Source of the DNA: Deltaproteobacteria bacterium
GTDB taxonomy: Bacteria > Desulfobacterota > Syntrophia > Syntrophales > UBA5619
Length of the DNA: 11,320 bases
Direction of reading: 5' to 3'
NCBI GenBank assembly: GCA_023487865.1
Contig: JAMDBG010000013.1
Span: 1-11,320, forward strand
In this document: positions 6,699 through 11,320 of the stretch, one piece after another
How positions within the stretch are numbered: the first letter of the stretch is position 1
How the letters are laid out: each line of letters starts with the position of its first letter
The notes under the pieces: generated by a model
Told to the model about the DNA's origin: nothing
The model's input: the letters and a program-made list of their open reading frames with translations, nothing else
Databases searched by the model: none
Translations under genes and position numbers: made by a program

Positions 6699-7493
6699 TC
6701 AGTGGACGAAATCCATGAATTCCTGCCACTTCTTCGCATCGACGAACATGGGCCAGTCGTTGTGACCGGCCTCCTTGATGACCCACATCTTTTTGTCTCC
6801 GGTCAGTGACCTGTACAGGGCATCGGCGTGTCCTATGGGGAGTATCTCATCCCGCTGCGCCCCTATGACGGCGATCTTCCCCCGAAACGATTTGAGGTTC
6901 TCGACGGAGTCATATCGGTCCTTCAGAAACAGGCCGACGGGCAACAGGGGGTATAAGGATTTGGCCACCGCCAGAAGTGTATCCCACGGGGTAATGAGAA
7001 TGAGGGCGTCGATTCTGAGGGATTGGTCCCTGGCCGCCGCCGCAACGACGCCGCAACCCAGGGATTCCCCCAGAAGAAACAGCGGTCCCGGATATTTTTC
7101 GGCTGCGAGGCGAACGGTCGCCCGGGCGTCAGCGACGAAGGACTTCTCGCCCAACTCCCCCTTGCGCGCCCCGTATCCCGGATATTCGGCGAGGATGACC
7201 CTGTAGCCCATGGAACCCAGCGCCGTGACATAGTAGTCCCGGTGGTCCGCCGTGCCGCCGTTCCCGTGGAAGACGACGACCGTGCCTTTGACGTTCCCGG
7301 TTTCAGTCGCGCCGATGAAACCGCGGTAGTCCGTCTTGGCGGGCCAGAACTGCAGGCGCAGGGCGGCCAGTTCCGCTTCGGATGGCACATGTGGGTCCGG
7401 ATAATACAGCATACGGTTTTGCAGGTTGCAGCTAAAAAGGGATGCGGCCAGTCCGATGAGTAGGCCTGTCCCCCACAGAGATTTTACATTCAT
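6699..7493 (-). CDS. Alpha/beta hydrolase, YfhR/BEM46-like, probable lipoprotein
   Basis: A 264-residue serine hydrolase of the YfhR/BEM46-like branch. The N-terminus MNVKSLWGTGLLIGLAASLFSC is a signal sequence ending in a lipobox-like LFSC (Cys22), so the enzyme is probably anchored in the envelope facing the periplasm. Seen: the oxyanion motif FHGNGG (75-80), the nucleophile elbow GESLG with Ser144, Asp215 in GAQRDEILP and His244 in AGHNDW. NRMLYYPDP just after the lipobox is also typical of this branch. I chose the ATG at 7493 because it gives a compact signal peptide and a 38-base leader from the promoter at 7538-7565; no good ribosome-binding site precedes it. A GTG at 7517 would add eight residues. 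It differs from the lipase at 1099-1944 in motif details and localisation. Substrate unknown. Confidence 0.85.
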   Translation of the reverse strand: MNVKSLWGTGLLIGLAASLFSCNLQNRMLYYPDPHVPSEAELAALRLQFWPAKTDYRGFIGATETGNVKGTVVVFHGNGGTADHRDYYVTALGSMGYRVILAEYPGYGARKGELGEKSFVADARATVRLAAEKYPGPLFLLGESLGCGVVAAAARDQSLRIDALILITPWDTLLAVAKSLYPLLPVGLFLKDRYDSVENLKSFRGKIAVIGAQRDEILPIGHADALYRSLTGDKKMWVIKEAGHNDWPMFVDAKKWQEFMDFVH

Positions 7494-7537
7494 GATGCTA
7501 CAAAACGGCAGCGTCACCTTAAATCCAATTGAGGTAA

Positions 7538-7565
7538 TCTATAAACAGTTAACCTGCTCTGTCAA
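7538..7565 (-). promoter_or_regulatory. Promoter of the lipoprotein hydrolase, inside the SRAP 3' end
   Basis: On the minus strand a perfect -35 TTGACA (7560-7565) is followed 16 bases later by TATAGA (7538-7543). The -35 box lies in the last codons of the SRAP gene, whose stop is at 7549-7551. Predicted start is near 7531. It would let the hydrolase, nitroreductase and reductase genes be expressed apart from htpX and SRAP. Confidence 0.55.
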
Positions 7566-8202
7566 CCTTTTTGATCCGGCAAACATTTGCGTCTACATCG
7601 GACATCCGCATATCATCCGACGGATAGGGCTTCAGGATCGACAGAAGCTCTTTCTGACGGCTGCTGTCCGGATCGATCCAGAAGGTCTCTCTGTCCTTGG
7701 GCACAATCACGGGCATCCGATCGTGGATCGGGCGGATCAGCTCATTGGCTTCGGTCGTGATGATCGTGCAGGTGCTGACCGGCCCTTTTCCGGGGGAGAT
7801 CCATGTTTCATAGAGCCCGGCAAAACCGAACGGCTGACCGGACTTCAAGGAAAAACGCAGCGGGCTTTTTGTCTTCCCCGTTTTTTGCCACTCATAGAAT
7901 CCCTCCGCGGGTATCAGGCAGCGGCGCTTTTGAAAAGCCCTTGCGAAGCTCGGTTTCTCGGCGACGGTCTCGGCCCGGGCATTGAACATCCTGTTTCCGA
8001 TCGACGGGTCCTTGGCCCATGAGGGAATCAGTCCCCAGCGGTAACCGACAAGCCGGTTTTTGTCATCGCCATGAATCACGGCCGCCACCTGCTGCCCGGG
8101 GGAGATATTGCCGTCCGGTCTGTAATCGCATGCAATATCGCTGATGCTGAACGATTCGACGATAACGGACAGATCAGTCAGCAGGATAAAACGTCCGCAC
8201 AT
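7549..8202 (-). CDS. SRAP protein (YedK/HMCES family), abasic-site DNA-protein crosslinker
   Basis: A 217-residue member of the SOS response-associated peptidase (SRAP) family. Family members form a thiazolidine crosslink between the N-terminal Cys2 and abasic sites in single-stranded DNA, shielding them. Seen: MCGRF with Cys2 exposed after removal of Met1, WGLIPSWAKD (56-65), FNARAET with Asn74, the PAEGFYEW block (98-105) with Glu104 as the likely catalytic acid, and PIHDRMPVI with His160. All hallmark residues are present, so the enzyme should be active. Its start codon lies inside the htpX 3' end, a 25-base overlap, with TTGAGG five bases before the ATG; translational coupling is likely. 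I see no SOS box at this gene. Regulation through the htpX transcript is inference. Confidence 0.93.
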   Translation of the reverse strand: MCGRFILLTDLSVIVESFSISDIACDYRPDGNISPGQQVAAVIHGDDKNRLVGYRWGLIPSWAKDPSIGNRMFNARAETVAEKPSFARAFQKRRCLIPAEGFYEWQKTGKTKSPLRFSLKSGQPFGFAGLYETWISPGKGPVSTCTIITTEANELIRPIHDRMPVIVPKDRETFWIDPDSSRQKELLSILKPYPSDDMRMSDVDANVCRIKKVDRAG

Positions 8203-9038
8203 GGATGCCTCAACTCCGGGGGGGTCTTCATTTTCATCAATTTCTCAATCCGCTTTTCGAGGGGCGGGTGCGTGCTGAAAAGGGTCATGATCGTTCCGCT
8301 CGACAGAGGATTGACGATGAACATATGGGCCGTCGACGGATTGGCGTCCATCGGTTTGACGGCGGCCGATTTCGACAGCTTGGCCAGGGCGCTTGCCAGG
8401 GCCTCGGGCTTCCCCGATACCGTCGCGCCGCCGGCGTCCGCGTCGTATTCCCTGGACCGGGAGATCGCCATCTGAATGAGGGTGGCCGCGATGGGAGCGA
8501 TGATCGCCACCGCCACCGTGCCGATGGCGCTGCCCTCCTCGCTGCCGCCGAAAAACATCGCCCATCGGGACAGCAGGACGACCGCCGTGGCAATCGTCGC
8601 CGTCATGGTGCCGATCAGGATGTCTTTATTTTTTATGTGCGAAAGCTCATGGGCGATGACCCCCTCCAGTTCATCCCTGTTCAGTATCCTCAGGATGCCG
8701 GATGTCAGCGCCACGGCAGCATGGGCCTCGTTTCTTCCCGTGGCGAACGCATTGGGTGCGCCGCTGGGGATCACATAGATTTTCGGAATGGGGATCTTCG
8801 CTTTCGCCGCCAGGGACTCAACTGCATCGTAGAGCAGGGGCGCTTCGGCGCGAGTCACCGGTTTGGCGTCGTATAGGGACAGGACGATCCGGTCCGAATA
8901 CCAATATCCGCCGAAATTCATGATGAGGGCGATGACCAGCGCGATCACAACGCCCTTGGCCCGGGCAATGAAGTAGCCTACGACCAGCAGAATGCCGGAA
9001 AGCGACGCCAGCAGGATGATGACTTTCATCGTATTCAT
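8178..9038 (-). CDS. htpX: HtpX-type membrane M48 zinc protease
   Basis: Inner-membrane zinc metalloprotease of family M48B that degrades misfolded membrane proteins; 286 residues, close to the 293 of E. coli HtpX. Seen: two N-terminal hydrophobic segments (about 4-24 and 29-45), the substrate-groove region YVIPSGAPNAFATGRN (88-103), the zinc motif HELSH (130-134) with Glu131 as catalytic base, two further membrane segments (about 142-164 and 170-191), and the third zinc ligand Glu197 in SRSREYDAD. The conserved FSTHPPLEKRI (254-264) is also present. The start at 9038 is preceded by AAGGAG and GAGG; an in-frame ATG at 9029 is an alternative. The N-terminal extension to 9119 lacks support. The last residues, HPCADVLSC, are encoded in the overlap with the SRAP gene and look like a non-conserved tail. 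The 141-base gap upstream carries a CGATATG dyad. Confidence 0.92.
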   Translation of the reverse strand: MNTMKVIILLASLSGILLVVGYFIARAKGVVIALVIALIMNFGGYWYSDRIVLSLYDAKPVTRAEAPLLYDAVESLAAKAKIPIPKIYVIPSGAPNAFATGRNEAHAAVALTSGILRILNRDELEGVIAHELSHIKNKDILIGTMTATIATAVVLLSRWAMFFGGSEEGSAIGTVAVAIIAPIAATLIQMAISRSREYDADAGGATVSGKPEALASALAKLSKSAAVKPMDANPSTAHMFIVNPLSSGTIMTLFSTHPPLEKRIEKLMKMKTPPELRHPCADVLSC

Positions 9039-9067
9039 GGATCCTCTTCTCCTTATCCTTACATGCA

Positions 9068-9089
9068 CCGATATGATACCACCATATCG
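9068..9089 (-). promoter_or_regulatory. Inverted repeat upstream of htpX, possible regulator site
   Basis: CGATATG (9069-9075) and CATATCG (9083-9089) form a perfect 7-base inverted repeat with a 7-base spacer, 30-51 bases upstream of the htpX start codon. With C9068 the left arm reads CCGATATG, the octamer repeated twice before the lipoprotein gene. On the minus strand a -10-like TATCAT (complement of 9073-9078) overlaps the dyad, but I find no good -35 box, so a regulator-dependent promoter is possible. Confidence 0.4.
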
Positions 9090-9179
9090 AAAAAAGTGCT
9101 TCTCATAAATCCGGTTCACCGTTCAATGACCTGCGGTCGCCGACAGCCTGTCCGTATTTGAAGTCCGGATCGATCAGGT

Positions 9180-10424
9180 CTATATCTGAGGTGGTGCGGC
9201 AATCCGCCGGCCGGCCGCCTGCCACCATATGGCCAGGATCAAGGGCGCCAGCGATGCGGCAGCCGCCGCCAGCGACATGATCCCATAACCGCCGACGGCA
9301 TACACCACCCCGCTGATGGCCTGGCTGGCAGCCGAGGTCAGGTTCAGCAGCAGGTCGTTGAACCCCTGGGTCTTGGCCCTTTCTCCGGGCGAAAGCTGGT
9401 CGGCCAGCAGGGCGGATCCGGCCACATAGGCGAAATTCCAGCCCAGCCCCAGCAGAAAGAGCGCGACGACCAAGGCGACAAGGCCGGTCGAAGGGGCGGC
9501 CATCAGGCAGGAGACGATCATCACCGCCATTCCCAGGATGATGACCTGACCGCGCCCCCACCGGTCGGTCATCCGCCCGGAGAGGATCGAAAAGGCGTAC
9601 ATCCCCAGGGTATGGGCGGAGATCACCAGCGAAATCGCGCTCAGGGGATGTTGAAGGGCCTTCATGTAGACGGAGGTGATGGACATCGGCACCACCATCA
9701 CCATCTGGGCGAAAACCACGCTGACCATGGCCACGATCACCTCCGGCTGCCGTACAATCTCTTTCAGGGCGCGGGTCTCCTGACGGGGGACCGAATCCGG
9801 ATACAGGCGGGCCAGTTCGCGCCCGACGTCCCGCGGGTCCGGCCTCAGCCCCGCAAAGATCAGTATCGCCGCGATGATCAGGCCGATGAAGCCGATGCCG
9901 TAAGGCCCGGCCAGCTCGGCAAACCCGGCCCGCAGAGCCAGTGCTCCGGTGGGGCCCACCAGCAGAGGCCCGAACACCGCCCCCACCGTGCTTCCCAACA
10001 CCACATAAGAGATGGCCCGCCCCCGCTCCGCGGGCAGATGGACCTCCGCCGCGGCAAAGCGGCCCAGATCGACCGCGGATCTGGCCATTCCTACCAGGAC
10101 GAGACCCATCAGGAAGAGCGGCAGGGAACGGCCGACCACCGCACCCATTGCAATCGCCGATCCGATCACCCCGAGGACCTGGCCCAGGGCCAGACCCCCC
10201 CGCCGGCCGATCCGCTCCATACTGAATCCCCAGACCAGGGCGCCGAGAGCCTGCCCCAGCACATAGACCGCGCCGGGCACACCCGCCATGGCCTTCTGAC
10301 CGCTCAAATCAACGCCGACGAGAGAGTTGACGGTAAACGCAGCGATGAATCCCGCCGAGCTCAGGCTCTGGGAGAGGAACAGCACGATCGTGATCTTCCG
10401 GGCAATACGGTGATGGTCCTTCAT
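9180..10424 (-). CDS. Major facilitator superfamily transporter
   Basis: A 414-residue MFS transporter with the hydrophobic pattern of 12 membrane helices in two halves. Seen: a short cytoplasmic N-terminus MKDHHRIARK, the loop 2-3 motif A WGFSMERIGRRGG (about 65-77) and its second-half counterpart GRMTDRWGRGQ (283-293). A cytoplasmic linker with GLRPDPRDVGREL and RQETRALKEIV (about 192-228) joins the halves. Motif SPGERAKTQGFNDLLLN (345-361) is the kind seen in drug/metabolite proton antiporters. The start at 10424 follows AAGGAG by six bases; a longer frame reaching 10586 would read through the promoter and has no ribosome-binding site. It diverges from the PocR sensor gene and its promoter carries a dyad. 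Substrate and direction of transport cannot be told. Confidence 0.88.
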   Translation of the reverse strand: MKDHHRIARKITIVLFLSQSLSSAGFIAAFTVNSLVGVDLSGQKAMAGVPGAVYVLGQALGALVWGFSMERIGRRGGLALGQVLGVIGSAIAMGAVVGRSLPLFLMGLVLVGMARSAVDLGRFAAAEVHLPAERGRAISYVVLGSTVGAVFGPLLVGPTGALALRAGFAELAGPYGIGFIGLIIAAILIFAGLRPDPRDVGRELARLYPDSVPRQETRALKEIVRQPEVIVAMVSVVFAQMVMVVPMSITSVYMKALQHPLSAISLVISAHTLGMYAFSILSGRMTDRWGRGQVIILGMAVMIVSCLMAAPSTGLVALVVALFLLGLGWNFAYVAGSALLADQLSPGERAKTQGFNDLLLNLTSAASQAISGVVYAVGGYGIMSLAAAAASLAPLILAIWWQAAGRRIAAPPQI

Positions 10425-10457
10425 GTTTGCTCCTTTTCCTCTTCGCATTTCCGGCGA

Positions 10458-10486
10458 GAGATACGGGAAACGATCAGAGATGTCAA
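10458..10486 (-). promoter_or_regulatory. Promoter of the MFS gene
   Basis: On the minus strand a perfect -35 TTGACA (10481-10486) is followed after 17 bases by TATCTC (10458-10463), a weak -10. Predicted start is near 10451, giving a leader of about 27 bases with AAGGAG before the ATG. A strong -35 with a weak -10 suits a regulated promoter. Confidence 0.5.
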
Positions 10487-10500
10487 CGGGAATCGTTTCC
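10466..10500. promoter_or_regulatory. Dyad centred on the MFS -35 box, operator candidate
   Basis: GGAAACGAT (10466-10474) and ATCGTTTCC (10492-10500) form a perfect 9-base inverted repeat with a 17-base spacer. Its centre at 10483 coincides with the middle of the TTGACA box (10481-10486). Half-sites about 26 bases apart centre to centre fit two dimers or a wide homodimer. A repressor controlling the transporter is the likely reading; the regulator is not identified. Confidence 0.5.
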
Positions 10501-10590
10501 GGTGCGGAGGTCTGTTCATTGTAGACTTTAAGGGACAATCGTGATAAAAAGAACACGGTTGAAAAGCAGTCGAAGATGCGTTCCATCCCT

Positions 10591-10596
10591 TATAAT
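10591..10596 (+). promoter_or_regulatory. -10 box without a clear -35, upstream of the PocR leader
   Basis: TATAAT is a perfect -10 hexamer, but no TTGACA-like box lies 16-18 bases before it. TTGAAA at 10559-10564 is 26 bases away, too far. If used, transcription would start near 10603, shortly before the leader ORF and the terminator hairpin. Confidence 0.35.
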
Positions 10597-10611
10597 ATAC
10601 TGGAGGGAAAT

Positions 10612-10782
10612 ATGGACTTGCTGACCAAACCCCGTTTCTCAGAAGGAGCGGGGTTTTTTATGTTACACGCAAAAGCAACTTTTACGGTTCAACGCAGAAG
10701 CGTCCACGCCGTGTTCCTGCAAATGATGAAAAAGGGGGGAACCTTTTATGAATTTGAAGATTCAAGATTTGATCGATATTGA
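10612..10782 (+). CDS. Possible 56-residue leader ORF before the PocR sensor
   Basis: An ATG at 10612 follows GGAGG at a good distance and opens a 56-residue frame starting MDLLTKPRFSEGAGFFMLHAK. It stops at 10782, 35 bases inside the PocR sensor gene in another frame. The intrinsic-terminator hairpin lies within its codons 6-16. The peptide has no recognised domain, no signal sequence and no run of one amino acid. It could be a regulatory leader whose translation affects the hairpin, or a chance frame. An in-frame ATG at 10576 lacks a ribosome-binding site and lies before the -10 box. Confidence 0.3.
   Translation: MDLLTKPRFSEGAGFFMLHAKATFTVQRRSVHAVFLQMMKKGGTFYEFEDSRFDRY
10627..10659 (+). 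terminator. Intrinsic terminator or attenuator before the PocR sensor
   Basis: AAACCCCG (10627-10634) pairs perfectly with CGGGGTTT (10649-10656) around a 14-base loop; CTC and GAG inside the loop can extend the stem. Six T bases follow the GC stem (10654-10659). This is a textbook rho-independent shape on the plus strand. The only plus-strand gene near it is the PocR sensor downstream, so it would act on a leader transcript. On the minus strand the T-tract is much poorer. Confidence 0.65.
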
Positions 10783-11320
10783 GCAGTTTCAGCGGCTTCA
10801 AGATCGCTTGAACGAAATCTACTCGTTTCCCTCGGCCATTATCGACAACGAAGGTAATGTGCTTACTGCAACCGCCTGGCAGGACATCTGCACAAAATTT
10901 CACAGACAGAACAGGGAAAGTGAAAAGCAGTGCATACAAAGCGACCTGTATATTGCAGGTCACCTTCATGAGGCCAATCCTGCAGTCAGCTATCGTTGCC
11001 TCCATGGTCTGATCGATAACGCCACGCCAATTATCATCGAGGGCGTTCATTACGGCAACTTTTTTACGGGCCAGTTCTTTCTCGAGCCGCCGGATTTGAG
11101 TTTTTTCAGAGCACAGGCGAAAAGATATGGATTTGATGAGGAAGCGTATATTGAGGCGGTAAAGAAGGTGCCTATTTGGACCAAGGAGCAATTGGACAGT
11201 TATCTTTTCTTTATAAGGGGATTGATCGAGGTTATTGCCGGGATCGGACTGAAGAATCTCAAGGAGATTGAAATACGCAAGAAGATAAAAGAGAGCGAGG
11301 ACCGATATCGGTCCTCGCTC
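10748..11320 (+). CDS. PocR-domain sensor protein, probable PocR-PAS signalling protein, 3' end missing
   Basis: The 5' part of a signalling protein; 191 residues are visible with no stop before the window ends. Residues about 12-165 match the PocR sensory domain (PF10114 type): FQRLQDRLNEIYSFPSAIIDNEGNVLT at the start, then Cys48, Cys62 and Cys84 in the usual C..C..YRCLHGL arrangement, then TPIIIEGVHYGNFFTGQFFLEPPD (93-116). A helical linker follows (about 165-181), then ESEDRYRSSL (182-191), which is how many PAS domains begin, so a PAS domain and an output module such as a histidine kinase or GGDEF probably follow. The start is set by AAGGGGGGA seven bases before the ATG. PocR domains are thought to bind small molecules, in PocR itself linked to propanediol use; no pdu or cob gene is nearby, so the ligand is unknown. 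The divergent MFS gene may be functionally linked. Confidence 0.85.
   Translation, partial: MNLKIQDLIDIEQFQRLQDRLNEIYSFPSAIIDNEGNVLTATAWQDICTKFHRQNRESEKQCIQSDLYIAGHLHEANPAVSYRCLHGLIDNATPIIIEGVHYGNFFTGQFFLEPPDLSFFRAQAKRYGFDEEAYIEAVKKVPIWTKEQLDSYLFFIRGLIEVIAGIGLKNLKEIEIRKKIKESEDRYRSSL
11293..11320. repeat. Perfect 28-base palindrome at the window end
   Basis: The half-site GAGCGAGGACCGAT (11293-11306) is followed at once by its exact reverse complement (11307-11320), with no spacer. It lies inside codons for SEDRYRSSL at the presumed PAS start of the PocR gene. The reading frame stays open through it. It coincides with the last base given, which raises the possibility of an assembly break at a self-complementary sequence. 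Confidence 0.9.

Larger units (their letters stand above)
10425..10747. other. Divergent regulatory region, 323 bases
   Basis: It lies between the minus-strand MFS gene and the plus-strand PocR sensor gene. The left third holds the MFS promoter and its dyad. The right half, on the plus strand, holds a perfect -10 box, a leader ORF with a good ribosome-binding site, and an intrinsic-terminator hairpin. The bases between about 10502 and 10585 show no clear element. Confidence 0.6.

Noticed and set aside
1099..7493. The two alpha/beta hydrolases as a recent duplication
   Set aside because: They belong to different branches (HGLAEH/GHSMGG against HGNGG/GESLG) and differ in localisation signals.
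9039..9119. N-terminal extension of HtpX to 9119
   Set aside because: The extra 27 residues are basic and not seen in HtpX; they overlap the CGATATG dyad, and the start at 9038 has a ribosome-binding site.
9612..10544. Plus-strand frame of 310 codons opposite the MFS gene
   Set aside because: The product is rich in His, Gln, Arg and Asp with repeats typical of antisense to membrane helices. The minus strand has clear MFS motifs, a start signal and a promoter.
10425..10586. N-terminal extension of the MFS protein to 10586
   Set aside because: It would translate the promoter and dyad, lacks a ribosome-binding site and adds 54 residues not expected in an MFS protein; the ATG at 10424 has AAGGAG before it.
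10682..11191. Minus-strand frame of 169 codons opposite the PocR gene
   Set aside because: The plus strand encodes a recognisable PocR domain with a good start; the antisense frame has no domain and no start signal.

Overview
The window reads as ordinary chromosomal DNA from a GC-rich Gram-negative bacterium. An outer-membrane TolC-type protein, two lipobox-type signal sequences and several envelope genes support a double membrane. The mix of a CoA-disulfide reductase/rhodanese fusion, a PocR-domain sensor and a DUF6515-like protein beside a glycine-zipper lipoprotein is what I would expect from Desulfobacterota (former Deltaproteobacteria) or a relative. That placement is inference only; no rRNA or tRNA gene is present to anchor it. 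No CRISPR array, insertion sequence, integrase, phage gene or tRNA was seen.

Layout. (1) Bases 1-1944, plus strand: the 3' part of a TolC-family outer-membrane factor, then 13 bases later a monoacylglycerol-lipase-type hydrolase. (2) Bases 2023-3415, minus strand: a glycine-zipper lipoprotein followed by a DUF6515-like exported protein. The two share a cysteine-containing C-terminal module, which the zipper splits in the first protein. (3) Bases 3416-3820: an AT-rich divergent intergenic region with a near-consensus promoter and a perfect inverted repeat for the next gene. (4) Bases 3821-4402, plus strand: a Yip1-family membrane protein. (5) Bases 4419-9038, minus strand, in order of transcription: HtpX membrane protease, SRAP (YedK/HMCES-like) protein overlapping htpX by 25 bases, a lipoprotein alpha/beta hydrolase with its own promoter, a nitroreductase, and a CoA-disulfide reductase/rhodanese fusion. 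(6) Bases 9180-10424, minus strand: an MFS transporter with a dyad centred on its -35 box. (7) Bases 10425-10747: a divergent region holding the MFS promoter and, on the plus strand, a -10 box, a leader ORF and an intrinsic terminator. (8) Bases 10748-11320, plus strand: the 5' end of a PocR-domain sensor that runs off the window inside what looks like the start of a PAS domain; the last 28 bases form a perfect palindrome.

How the genes may work together. The region leans towards envelope maintenance and redox or stress housekeeping: outer-membrane factor, lipoproteins, HtpX protein quality control, SRAP protection of abasic DNA, flavin reductases and thiol/persulfide chemistry. An 8-base motif, CCGATATG, occurs just upstream of both htpX and the glycine-zipper lipoprotein, hinting at a shared regulator. 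The least ordinary parts are regulatory: the leader/terminator arrangement before the PocR sensor, the dyads on two promoters, and the terminal palindrome. I found no convincing multi-gene novel system.
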